A stretch of 64,000 nt of DNA from a bacterium (lineage in GTDB: Bacteria; CLD3; SB21): positions 1 to 64,000 of the forward strand of contig JABWCP010000008.1 in assembly GCA_013360215.1 (NCBI GenBank), in the 5' to 3' direction. Of the stretch, positions 55,569-63,526 are shown piece after piece; position 1 is the first letter of the stretch; each line of letters starts with the position of its first letter. A program made the translations under genes and the position numbers. The notes under the pieces were generated by a model. That model was not told the DNA's origin. It saw nothing but the letters and a program-made list of their open reading frames with translations, and did not search any database.

Positions 55569-55682
55569 ATGAGTTTTTCAACCGATGTGCTCACCAAGAT
55601 CGTTGTGATCGCCCTATCGATCACAATTTTCGGCGTGTTTGTACATCTCTATATCAAGTCCGGAAAATCTGAAAAAAAATGA
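55569..55682 (+). CDS. 37-residue single-TM protein
   Basis: A short ORF with a strong ribosome-binding site (CGGAGG, 6 nt before ATG). The product reads MSFSTDVLTK, then a hydrophobic helix (about 11-29, IVVIALSITIFGVFVHLYI), then a basic tail KSGKSEKK. It has the design of small regulatory or assembly subunits of membrane complexes, but I recognise no family. The next gene starts 21 bp later. Confidence 0.55.
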   Translation: MSFSTDVLTKIVVIALSITIFGVFVHLYIKSGKSEKK

Positions 55683-55702
55683 CATGAAACGGAGTATATA
55701 TT

Positions 55703-55987
55703 ATGTCAATCTCTCAACCCGAATCGCGCCCTTTGATCAGCATTACGGAATTATTCAATTCCGATCCGGAATGGGTCGTGAAGCGTGATAAAGCTATTAA
55801 GAAACTGTACGACGGCAATACGCAGGAATTCAATGCGTTCATGTCCAAACTGGAGCCCATGCGCGACTGGAAAGACGTGATGGACGCCGTCGAAGCCGAG
55901 TTTATGCGTAAAAAAATCAGACAAGACAGCAAAGAAGCAACCGGTCTTACGGATGTGCTTTTCAAACGATACTTCCCCTCGTATTAG
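55703..55987 (+). CDS. Small soluble hypothetical protein
   Basis: 94 residues, charged and mostly helical (DPEWVVKRDKAIKKLYDGN, FMSKLEPMRDWKDVMDAVEA), with no TM or Cys. CGGAG lies before the ATG. It probably shares a transcript with the 37-residue membrane protein upstream. No family recognised. The 179 bp to the ferredoxin gene hold no gene that I can support. Confidence 0.65.
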   Translation: MSISQPESRPLISITELFNSDPEWVVKRDKAIKKLYDGNTQEFNAFMSKLEPMRDWKDVMDAVEAEFMRKKIRQDSKEATGLTDVLFKRYFPSY

Positions 55988-56166
55988 TCCGTCTGGATAT
56001 ATTCATTTCTTACTCCGAGCTGCGCGAATAATTTGCGCAGCTCTTTTTATTTTTTGCCGCACCCTCTTCGCTGAAAAAATCTTGACTATTCACGGCTTAA
56101 TTTTTATGTTGAGCCACGATAATGATGGATTTGTGCTCACTATAAAAAATTTTCAGAGGAGTAGAT

Positions 56167-56409
56167 ATGGCTTATATTATTGCAGAACCGTGCATCGGTG
56201 TTAAAGATACAGCCTGCGTCAAGGTTTGCCCGGTGGACTGCATTTATGACGGCGACGGTTGGGATCAGTTGTACATTCATCCGGATGAATGTATTGATTG
56301 CGGCGCATGTGAACCCGAATGCCCTGTCGAAGCGATTTTCGCCGCCGAAAACACGCCCGATAAATGGAAAAGTTTTATTCAGAAGAACGCGGATCAATTC
56401 AAACAATAG
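56167..56409 (+). CDS. fdxA: 7Fe ferredoxin ([3Fe-4S][4Fe-4S], FdxA type)
   Basis: 80 residues. Cluster motifs are [14 protein letters not shown] (C-x7-C-x3-CP, the form that holds [3Fe-4S]) and [12 protein letters not shown] (C-x2-C-x2-C-x3-CP, [4Fe-4S]). The tail [14 protein letters not shown] agrees with FdxA-type proteins. Soluble electron carrier. AGAGGAG before the start and a strong terminator after the stop make it a monocistronic gene. Confidence 0.93.
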   Translation: MAYIIAEPCIGVKDTACVKVCPVDCIYDGDGWDQLYIHPDECIDCGACEPECPVEAIFAAENTPDKWKSFIQKNADQFKQ

Positions 56410-56431
56410 ATCCCGTCTTGATTACACACGA

Positions 56432-56466
56432 AAAGGCTTGGACTTGTTCCAAGCCTTTTTATTTTT
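56432..56466 (+). terminator. Rho-independent terminator after the ferredoxin gene
   Basis: AAAAGGCTTGGA and TCCAAGCCTTTT form a perfect 12-bp stem with a 5-nt loop (CTTGT), followed by a T-rich run. Confidence 0.92.
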
Positions 56467-56521
56467 TATGCTCGTCGTTGCCGTAGCATCGCACCTGCCG
56501 TGCTAAAATGGGGAAATCAAA

Positions 56522-58468
56522 ATGAAAAAAATCACGTTACCGGCGTTTATCTTTCCTTGCGCATTGATTCTGCTCGATTATGTAACCAATAAATCAACCG
56601 TTACTTTTAATACCAACCGTATCCTGGCGTATACCAACGGGTTTATCGGTTCTATCGCGTTTTGGACTTTTTATCAATTAGCTTCGGCGTACACGCTGCA
56701 TCATTATCGCGAACACAAACGGGTTCGCATGCTTTTCATTGTCGGGCAAATTCTTTTTGCCTTGGTATTTACCGCTACGATTTCCGTAAGCCTCGGATAT
56801 TATTATGAGTTTGGTAACTTGCCCAATAAGTTTGCCGTGGCGTATCTGATGGATGAATGGACTGACGCGGTTAGTCTTATTACCGGTTATATTTCTATGC
56901 CGCTGATGTTTCTTCTGATGTCCGTATTCGCAGCGATATATGCCTGCCACTATTTTGTGATACGTCATATTGCACAACGTATGCACACGAGTACCCCGGC
57001 TTCGGTGAAGAAAGTCTTAGCGATTTTGGCAATCATCACCGCGGCATCGTTGCTCGGCGGTTTTTTTTCCAAAAAACTGTCCGCTACGTTACCGATGGAC
57101 TTCGGGAGTTTACAAGCCGTCGCAAAATATGCGTTCGGCGATAAGTCGGGAAAAGGCTATTCTGTTCCTCAACGAATTATTTTACCGGAGAATCGGACCG
57201 CCCCAAAACCATCCAATGTACTGTTGATCATCAACGAAACGTTGCGCGCCGATTTTATCGGTTATCAGACATTGGCTAATCCGATTCCGCCGGCTTCACG
57301 CATGACCGACGCAATCGCTTCTGACAGCTTGTCTTTCGTATTCAAACGCGCACGCAGCAATTCGAGTTCTACCCGTGTCAGCTTGCCTGCTATTCTTATG
57401 GGCATGATTCCCACAACCGCCACTTCCGCCGATTATCATCGCATGCCGACGCTTTGGAATGTGTCTAAAGCGCTGGGTTACCGCACTTTTTTTATCACGC
57501 CGCAAAACTGGGATTGGCAAAATCTGGATGTATTTTTTCTCAATAAACAAGTGGATCAAAGTATAACGGCTAAAGATATCGGCCCGCCTTACGTCAATAA
57601 TGCGGGCGTGGAGGATCGCCGAATATTGGATTACACTAATTCTATTTTTCAGGAATTTAAGAAAAACAAAAACCCGTTTTTTGGCGTTATTCAGTTTAAC
57701 TGCACGCACCAGCCGTATAATCCCGGCGACCCGCATACGGCGTTATCACCTAACTCAACCGAGCGGTATGCCGCGGCGGTACAATATTTGGACAGTTTGA
57801 TTGCGCAGATATACGTTCAACTCAATGAAGCCGGCCTGAAAGACGAAACGCTGATCATCGTGACAAGCGATCATGGTGAGAATTTTAAGCATCGCGGTCT
57901 TGCTCGATTGAATAATCTGTACGACGAAGTCATATGCATTCCATTATGGGTAAGTTATCCGAGCCAATATTATCAAACCCCCGAAGGTAAGGCGCGATTT
58001 CAAGCCTGGAAACAAAATGAATACAGTACGGTACAAAATGCCGATATTTTCCCGACCTTGTTAAGTTACTGGGGTGTTTACAAAACCTCACTTCAGGGTT
58101 ATTCTTATCAGGGAATGCGGTGGGAAGATCCGGCGGACTCCCTGCGTATCCTGAGCGGTACAAATACCGGCGATATCCGAAAGTGGAATCGTGAAGAGTT
58201 TTTTTTATTACGCCAACATGTGAAATTTTTAGCAACGGATAAAGCGGGGCCACAGATTTATAATTTGCAATCCGACCCGTATGAAGAACACAACTTGTGG
58301 GACGACTTATCTTTTAGAGAAGCGCATCGGCCATGGATACATCAATATATATCCGACCATGCGGTGCTCGCAGAATTGGCCAAGCGAATGAAAATTAATT
58401 TGGAAAACGAAGCCGCCACACAACCATCGGACTCTTCGCTTTCGCGTGCGGATATTGATTTGAAATAA
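56522..58468 (+). CDS. Membrane sulfatase-fold transferase (phosphoethanolamine-transferase-like)
   Basis: 648 residues. About five TM helices in residues 1-185, then a periplasmic alkaline-phosphatase/sulfatase domain from about 230. Visible active-site elements are VLLIINETLRADF (E239), the SNSSSTRVSLP stretch (279-289) in the place of the nucleophile Thr/Ser, and IIVTSDHGENF with the metal-binding DH. The arrangement is that of EptA/OpgE-type transferases and LtaS relatives that modify lipid A or other envelope polymers. There is no CxPSR motif, so it is not a classical sulfatase. Substrate is not determined. Confidence 0.82.
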   Translation: MKKITLPAFIFPCALILLDYVTNKSTVTFNTNRILAYTNGFIGSIAFWTFYQLASAYTLHHYREHKRVRMLFIVGQILFALVFTATISVSLGYYYEFGNLPNKFAVAYLMDEWTDAVSLITGYISMPLMFLLMSVFAAIYACHYFVIRHIAQRMHTSTPASVKKVLAILAIITAASLLGGFFSKKLSATLPMDFGSLQAVAKYAFGDKSGKGYSVPQRIILPENRTAPKPSNVLLIINETLRADFIGYQTLANPIPPASRMTDAIASDSLSFVFKRARSNSSSTRVSLPAILMGMIPTTATSADYHRMPTLWNVSKALGYRTFFITPQNWDWQNLDVFFLNKQVDQSITAKDIGPPYVNNAGVEDRRILDYTNSIFQEFKKNKNPFFGVIQFNCTHQPYNPGDPHTALSPNSTERYAAAVQYLDSLIAQIYVQLNEAGLKDETLIIVTSDHGENFKHRGLARLNNLYDEVICIPLWVSYPSQYYQTPEGKARFQAWKQNEYSTVQNADIFPTLLSYWGVYKTSLQGYSYQGMRWEDPADSLRILSGTNTGDIRKWNREEFFLLRQHVKFLATDKAGPQIYNLQSDPYEEHNLWDDLSFREAHRPWIHQYISDHAVLAELAKRMKINLENEAATQPSDSSLSRADIDLK

Positions 58469-58531
58469 AACGAAAAGTTTATATATATAGCCGATTCATT
58501 CAACAATGTCCCATTTGCTGAAGAGGTAATC

Positions 58532-58984
58532 ATGAAAATAGCTATTGGCTGCGATCACGGCGGGTTTCCACTCAAAGCGACGGTGATCGAAACTGTTCAG
58601 AAGGTCGGTCACGAAACCATGGATCTCGGAACATTTTCATCGGATCCTGCGGATTATCCCGATTATTCGGAAAAAGTAGCCCAGGCGGTACAAACCGGTC
58701 TCGCTGATCGCGGTATCGTCATCTGCGGCAGCGGTGTCGGCGCTACGGTGGCGGCCAACAAATTCAAAGGTATTCGCGCCGGATTATGTCATGATACATT
58801 TTCAGCCCGTCAAGGTGTAGAGGATGACGACATGAATGTGCTCACCCTCGGTGCGCGTATTATCGGTCCGCTTTTGGCCATCGAAGTGATCCAAGCATTT
58901 CTCAAAGCGCGCTTTTCCAACGCCGAACGTCACCTCCGGCGGCTGAATAAAGTCAAAGGTTTTGAAGAAAATTTCGGCAAATAA
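58532..58984 (+). CDS. rpiB: Ribose-5-phosphate isomerase B (RpiB/LacAB family)
   Basis: 150 residues. IAIGCDHGGFPLK at the start, GIVICGSGVGATVAANKFKG (with the active-site Cys, about residue 70) and the DMNVLTLGAR block are typical of RpiB. The length is normal. It interconverts ribulose-5-phosphate and ribose-5-phosphate, or a related sugar phosphate. It is the first gene of a tightly spaced run with kynA, pduS and pduT (33, 24 and 23 bp gaps). RpiB-type enzymes are known in sugar-phosphate-utilising microcompartments, which fits the two BMC genes downstream. Confidence 0.92.
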   Translation: MKIAIGCDHGGFPLKATVIETVQKVGHETMDLGTFSSDPADYPDYSEKVAQAVQTGLADRGIVICGSGVGATVAANKFKGIRAGLCHDTFSARQGVEDDDMNVLTLGARIIGPLLAIEVIQAFLKARFSNAERHLRRLNKVKGFEENFGK

Positions 58985-59017
58985 AAATTCTTATTTATTT
59001 TTTTAACTACTGGTCCT

Positions 59018-60115
59018 ATGGAAAAACCTTATCCGCCGGTTTATTACGCCGACTATTTGGAACTCAATCAGCTGCTCGGCGCACAACATCCTAAAAGCGA
59101 TGCGTATGGCAAACCGGCGCACGATGAGATGCTGTTTATCATCATTCATCAGGCGTACGAACTTTGGTTCAAACAAATTTTGCACGAAGTAGATTCCGTT
59201 GCACGCCTGTTTGCCGAAGATCATATTGATGAAAAAAACATAGGCATCGCCGTCGCAAGGTTGCAGCGCGTCACGGAAATTCAGAAAATCCTGGTAGATC
59301 AACTGCGGATTTTGGAAACGATGACACCGTTGGATTTTTTGGAATTTCGAGATTTTTTAGTCCCGGCTTCGGGTTTTCAAAGCGTCCAGTTTCGCCTGAT
59401 CGAAAACAAACTCGGGCTCAAACATTCCCAGCGACTCAATTACGGTCAACATCCATACCACGATCGGCTCTCCAAAGAACATCAATCTTTAGTGCAGACC
59501 GCTGAACAATCGGCTTCGCTGCTCGAATTGGTCGAGCGCTGGTTGGAACGCACACCGTTTTTGGAATTGGGTGATTTTAATTTTTGGAGCGCATACCGGG
59601 ATGCCGTAACACGCATGCTGGATGAAGATCACCGCACCATCGAACATAACGTCAGTCTTTCGCCATCCAAAAAAAAAGAACAATTAAAACAACTTGATCT
59701 CACGCGGATCAATTTTGATGCGCTCTTCGATGAAAATAAACATAACCAACTGATGAAGGAAGGCATACGCACGATTTCGTACCGCGCCACGCAGGCGGCG
59801 CTACTGATTTGTTTATACCGCGATCAACCGATATTGCATCAGCCGTTTCGCCTCATTACTTTACTTGTGGATATTGATGAAATGTTTACAACGTGGCGTT
59901 ATCGCCATGCACTGATGGTACACCGCATGATCGGCACCAAAATCGGCACGGGCGGTTCGTCCGGGCATCAGTACCTGAAAGGCACTTCGGATCAACATAA
60001 AATCTTTTCCGATTTTTTCAACCTTTCGACATTTTTAATTCCGCGTTCCTCATTACCCAAGCTGCCCGGCGACGTCGAGCGCAATCTTGGATTTGTCTAC
60101 AGTCAAAAACAATAA
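59018..60115 (+). CDS. kynA: Tryptophan 2,3-dioxygenase family protein
   Basis: 365 residues. Typical blocks are YYADYLELNQLLGAQHP, HDEMLFIIIHQAYELWFKQ (H44 corresponds to the distal active-site His), LRILETMTPLDFLEFRD and FQSVQFRLIENKLG. RHALMVHRMIGTKIGTGGSSG near residue 310 carries the proximal heme ligand region. Longer than the 280-residue classical enzyme, as in several FCB-group homologues. It would oxidise the indole ring of tryptophan (kynurenine route). No other kynurenine genes are nearby; instead it lies between rpiB and pduS. Confidence 0.92.
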   Translation: MEKPYPPVYYADYLELNQLLGAQHPKSDAYGKPAHDEMLFIIIHQAYELWFKQILHEVDSVARLFAEDHIDEKNIGIAVARLQRVTEIQKILVDQLRILETMTPLDFLEFRDFLVPASGFQSVQFRLIENKLGLKHSQRLNYGQHPYHDRLSKEHQSLVQTAEQSASLLELVERWLERTPFLELGDFNFWSAYRDAVTRMLDEDHRTIEHNVSLSPSKKKEQLKQLDLTRINFDALFDENKHNQLMKEGIRTISYRATQAALLICLYRDQPILHQPFRLITLLVDIDEMFTTWRYRHALMVHRMIGTKIGTGGSSGHQYLKGTSDQHKIFSDFFNLSTFLIPRSSLPKLPGDVERNLGFVYSQKQ

Positions 60116-60139
60116 GGATCGTTAACCGATAAAACACCT

Positions 60140-61453
60140 ATGAGTGCTATTGTTGATATGATACGCAAAGCCGGTGTGGTCGGCGCCGGCGGAGCCGGTT
60201 TTCCGGCACACATCAAAGCCGGTTCCACCGTGGATACCGTAATCGCTAACGGCGCCGAATGCGAGCCGTTGATTCACAAAGATTACGAATTGATGCTGCA
60301 TTATCCGGCGGAAGTCGTGCGTGGCGTCGAACTCGTCATGCAATCCACGGGCGCCAAAGAAGGCATCCTCGGCGTCAAAGAAAAAAACACCAAAGCCATC
60401 GAAGCACTACAGAAACATCTCAAACCCGGCATACGGCTTCATCTGCTGGGTGATTTTTATCCTTCGGGCGACGAATATATCCTCGTATACGAAAGCACCA
60501 AACGTCTGATACCTCCGCAGGGCATACCGCTTCATGTCGGCTGCGTGGTCAATAATGTCGAAACGTTTTACAACATCGCGCAGGCCGAAAAAGGCGAAGC
60601 CGTGACGGAAAAATTTATCTCCGTTTCCGGCGCGGTAAAAAAACCGTTCACCGGGATTGTTCCCGTCGGTGCGACATTTGCCGATGTGATCGCCATGGCC
60701 GGCGGCATTACAGAAAAAGAATACGGTGTTTTTGTCTCCGGGATCATGATGGGCAAACTGACCTTTGATCTGGATCAACCCATCACCAAAACCTGCGCCG
60801 GATTGATCGTACTTCCCAAAGAGCATAAACTCGTGACGCGAAAATCTCTGCCGGAGGAATCCATGCATCGTATCGGCAAATCGGCTTGCGATCAATGCAG
60901 CTATTGTACCGAACTGTGCCCCCGTTATATTTTGGGTTACGATATTCAGCCGCACAAAGTGATGCGCAGTCTCGGATTTACCAAAACCGGTACGGATTAT
61001 TGGAACCAATTTGCTTCTTTGTGTTGTGCCTGCGGCTTATGCACGCTGTATGCATGCCCGGAAAGTCTTTTCCCCAAAGAAGCTTGCGATCAAAGCAAAC
61101 GTGTGATGAAAGAACAAAACATCCAATGGTCAGGCCCGGTGGAAATACAACCGCATCCGATGTACGAAGGGCGCCGCACCCCGCTCAAAATGCTGGTGAA
61201 ACGTCTTGGCGTCACGGATTACGACATACACGCCCCTTATTCCGATCGTCAAGCAACCCCATTTAAACGTGTGATCCTGCCGCTGCAGCAGCACGTGGGG
61301 CAAAAAGCCGAAGCGGTTATTCGCACGGGTGAATCGGTAAAACGGGGGCAGCTTATCGCCGATGTCCCGCAGGATAAAATGGGCGCACCGATCCACGCCA
61401 GCATTGACGGTACGGCACGCGTCGAAGCGGATCGCATCCTTATCGAATCTTAA
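60140..61453 (+). CDS. pduS: PduS-type iron-sulfur flavoprotein of a microcompartment (RnfC-like)
   Basis: 437 residues. The N-terminal GVVGAGGAGFPAHIKAG and IANGAECEPLIHKDYELM belong to the NADH/FMN-binding RnfC/complex I 51-kDa fold; an SLBB-like segment follows. Two 4Fe-4S motifs are CDQCSYCTELCP (about 253-264) and CCACGLCTLYACP (about 293-305). The C-terminal part is a lipoyl-like domain (ADVPQDKMGAPIHASIDG). PduS proteins carry electrons in propanediol-type microcompartments, e.g. for cobalamin reduction. It is directly followed by a PduT shell gene, the usual partner. Confidence 0.92.
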   Translation: MSAIVDMIRKAGVVGAGGAGFPAHIKAGSTVDTVIANGAECEPLIHKDYELMLHYPAEVVRGVELVMQSTGAKEGILGVKEKNTKAIEALQKHLKPGIRLHLLGDFYPSGDEYILVYESTKRLIPPQGIPLHVGCVVNNVETFYNIAQAEKGEAVTEKFISVSGAVKKPFTGIVPVGATFADVIAMAGGITEKEYGVFVSGIMMGKLTFDLDQPITKTCAGLIVLPKEHKLVTRKSLPEESMHRIGKSACDQCSYCTELCPRYILGYDIQPHKVMRSLGFTKTGTDYWNQFASLCCACGLCTLYACPESLFPKEACDQSKRVMKEQNIQWSGPVEIQPHPMYEGRRTPLKMLVKRLGVTDYDIHAPYSDRQATPFKRVILPLQQHVGQKAEAVIRTGESVKRGQLIADVPQDKMGAPIHASIDGTARVEADRILIES

Positions 61454-61476
61454 AATGTAAATTTGAGGATATTATC

Positions 61477-62028
61477 ATGACTATGAATTCTATCGGATTG
61501 ATCGAACTCGGCAGTATTGCAGCGGGATTTGACACGGCGGATGCGATGCTCAAAGCGGCTAACGTTAACATCTTACTGGCACGTTCGATTTGTTCAGGCA
61601 AATACATCGTGATGGTGGGCGGTGAAGTCGCGGCGGTGCAATCCAGCATTGATGCCGGTGCAGCACAAAGCCGCGGTTCGGTCATAGACACTTTTGTTAT
61701 TCCCAATGTGCACCCGGAAGTTTTTCCTGCGCTCTCCGGAGCGGGCCGATCCGAACTGCGCGAATCGCTGGGCATTATCGAATCGTTTTCTGTAGCTTCT
61801 TTGATCGAAGCGGCCGATGCCGCCGTTAAAGCGGCCAATGTCAAATTGCTGGAAATTCGCCTCGCTATGGCGCTCGGCGGTAAAGCTTTTCTCACCATGA
61901 CCGGTGAAGTCGCCGCCGTTCAGGCCGCTGTGGACGCGGGTTCACGTGTCGTAGCCGAAAAAGGACTACTCGTCAACAAAGTCGTCATACCGGGTCCGCG
62001 ACCGGAACTCCTGACCGAAGTAGTCTGA
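61477..62028 (+). CDS. pduT: Tandem-BMC shell protein, PduT type
   Basis: 183 residues with two BMC domains: the first about 5-88 (IGLIELGSIAAGFDTADAML) and the second about 97-178 (LGIIESFSVASLIEAADAAV). Cys39 in RSICSGKY corresponds to the PduT cysteine that holds a central [4Fe-4S] cluster in the trimer pore. Trimers form shell facets, and with PduS they are thought to pass electrons across the shell. No BMC-H or BMC-P gene is in this window, so the rest of the compartment must be elsewhere. Its final 33 bp are repeated at 62.6 kb. Confidence 0.95.
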   Translation: MTMNSIGLIELGSIAAGFDTADAMLKAANVNILLARSICSGKYIVMVGGEVAAVQSSIDAGAAQSRGSVIDTFVIPNVHPEVFPALSGAGRSELRESLGIIESFSVASLIEAADAAVKAANVKLLEIRLAMALGGKAFLTMTGEVAAVQAAVDAGSRVVAEKGLLVNKVVIPGPRPELLTEVV

Positions 62029-62059
62029 TCAGATAATTTTCTCTCGCGGAGACGCAAAG
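61996..62059. repeat. 64-bp direct repeat, left copy
   Basis: Covers the 3' end of pduT and the arm CTCGCGGAGACGCAAAG; 63 of 64 bases are identical to 62603-62666 (one difference, CTCCTG versus CTGCTG). Confidence 0.95.
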
Positions 62060-62559
62060 AAGCTGTATCAAACAAACTTTTTTTGATGCTATACAGATAA
62101 AAAGGTTGTTTTTTATTGATCAATGAAATACCTGAAAACGCTATTTCAACACAAATAATAGATGCTTGTTTTAAAATACATTCTACATTGGGACCAGGAT
62201 TACTCGAATCGGTTTATGAGAACATTTTGTGTTACGAGTTAGATAAGAGGAATCTTCATTTTGAAAGACAAAAAACGATTCCTCTGCGCTATGAAAACAT
62301 GCAATTTGAATCGGCACTTCGCTTAGATTTAATTGTAGAAAATAAAGTTATCGTCGAAATTAAATCGGTAGAAACAGTTTTACCTTTACACAAAAAACAA
62401 TTGCTGACTTATCTGAAAATTTCAGGTTATAAACTGGGCTTGCTGGTGAATTTCAATTCGGCGTTAATCAAAGACGGTATAACAAGAATCGCTAATAACT
62501 TGTAACTTGGTTCATTATGCTCGCTTATAAACTCCTTTTTTTCTTTGCGACTTTGCGAG
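62043..62559. mobile_element. Inverted-repeat-bounded GxxExxY cassette (putative)
   Basis: The left arm CTCGCGGAGACGCAAAG (62043-62059) and the right arm CTTTGCGACTTTGCGAG (62543-62559) are inverted repeats (14 of 17 positions match) and belong to the dispersed repeat family of this window. The GxxExxY gene lies between them. The 64-bp direct duplication around the segment suggests that 607 bp were inserted or duplicated here. This is an inference; no transposase is present. Confidence 0.45.
62116..62505 (+). CDS. GxxExxY protein (PD-(D/E)XK-like)
   Basis: 129 residues from a TTG start. The family motif GPGLLESVYENIL (about 27-39) contains G-x-x-E-x-x-Y, and LRLDLIVENKVIVEIKSVE (about 69-87) has the D...ExK pattern of PD-(D/E)XK nucleases. 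The C-terminal GYKLGLLVNFNS is also usual. Function is not established in the family. The gene lies between arms of the dispersed repeat and splits the pduT-SDR spacer. Confidence 0.88.
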   Translation: MINEIPENAISTQIIDACFKIHSTLGPGLLESVYENILCYELDKRNLHFERQKTIPLRYENMQFESALRLDLIVENKVIVEIKSVETVLPLHKKQLLTYLKISGYKLGLLVNFNSALIKDGITRIANNL

Positions 62560-62602
62560 TAAATATTTGAAATATGACTCTTATTCAACTAAACAACCAA
62601 TG

Positions 62603-62666
62603 CCGCGACCGGAACTGCTGACCGAAGTAGTCTGATCAGATAATTTTCTCTCGCGGAGACGCAAAG
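62603..62666. repeat. 64-bp direct repeat, right copy
   Basis: Repeat of 61996-62059 including a non-coding copy of the pduT 3' end; marks the right limit of the inserted segment. Confidence 0.95.
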
Positions 62667-62716
62667 TACACGACGTCGTTCCGGTTTGTACCTTTTTTTC
62701 ATCGCGTCTTTGCGAG
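62650..62716. repeat. Empty dispersed inverted-repeat element (67 bp)
   Basis: Left arm CTCGCGGAGACGCAAAG (62650-62666) and right arm GCGTCTTTGCGAG (62704-62716), with about 37 bp between and no gene. It has the size of the elements at 37.2, 43.4 and 45.5 kb. Confidence 0.8.
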
Positions 62717-62734
62717 CAAACACTATGAATAGAC

Positions 62735-63523
62735 ATGAATCTCAATCTGCAAAATAAAACCGCCTTAGTATGCGGCAGTACGCAAGGCATCGGTAAAGCC
62801 GCCGCAATGGCGCTGGCCGGTCTCGGTGCGCGAATCATACTTTGTGCACGTAACGCCGAGGCGTTGGAAAGTGTAAAAAACGAACTGCCCCAACCGGCTT
62901 CGGCGCACCATACTTATCTGGTGGCAGATTTTTCAAAACCGGAGACGCTTCAGCGAATCCTCCATACGTTTACCGAAAAATCAGGCCCGATACACATTCT
63001 CGTCAATAATACCGGCGGTCCCGCGGGCGGCCCGATCGCGGATGCAGCGACCGATGCGTTTGAGCAAACCTTTCGCCAGCATTTGATTTGCAATCACATC
63101 CTCGCACAAGCGGTAATCCCCGGTATGAAATCATCGGGTTTTGGTCGCATCATCAATGTGATCTCGACTTCCGTCAAACAACCGCTCAAAGGTTTAGGTG
63201 TATCCAATACCATTCGCGCCGCGGTGGCCAACTGGGCGAAGACACTATCGGTCGAACTTGCTCCGTTTGGAATAACGGTAAATAACGTTTTGCCCGGAGC
63301 CACCCTCACACAACGCTTGACCACTCTCATCGCCAACCGCGCCAAACAAAGCGGTCGCCCGGAAGAGGCGATTCAAAAAGAAATGGTGACCGAAATTCCC
63401 GCCGGACGCCTTGGGCAAGCAGAAGATATTGCTGCCGCCATCGCTTTCCTCGCCTCACCCGCGGCCGGATATATCAATGGTATCAATCTGCCCGTGGATG
63501 GCGGAAGAACGGGATGCTTATAA
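62735..63523 (+). CDS. SDR-family protein with an altered active site
   Basis: 262 residues with a Rossmann NAD(P) site, ALVCGSTQGIGKAAA (about 10-24), NNTGGPAGG, and a normal SDR C-terminus (INGINLPVDGG). In the catalytic helix the expected Y-x-x-x-K is S157-N-T-I-R161 (VSNTIRAAV), although Ser144 of the triad is kept. This suggests an atypical or absent dehydrogenase activity; a divergent FabG-like clade with this sequence is possible. The next gene begins 3 bp after its stop. Confidence 0.85.
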   Translation: MNLNLQNKTALVCGSTQGIGKAAAMALAGLGARIILCARNAEALESVKNELPQPASAHHTYLVADFSKPETLQRILHTFTEKSGPIHILVNNTGGPAGGPIADAATDAFEQTFRQHLICNHILAQAVIPGMKSSGFGRIINVISTSVKQPLKGLGVSNTIRAAVANWAKTLSVELAPFGITVNNVLPGATLTQRLTTLIANRAKQSGRPEEAIQKEMVTEIPAGRLGQAEDIAAAIAFLASPAAGYINGINLPVDGGRTGCL

Positions 63524-63526
63524 ATC

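Noticed and set aside
61920-62123. Two similar minus-strand ORFs ending at 61920 and 62581
   Set aside because: Their similarity only reflects the 64-bp direct repeat; neither has coding support.
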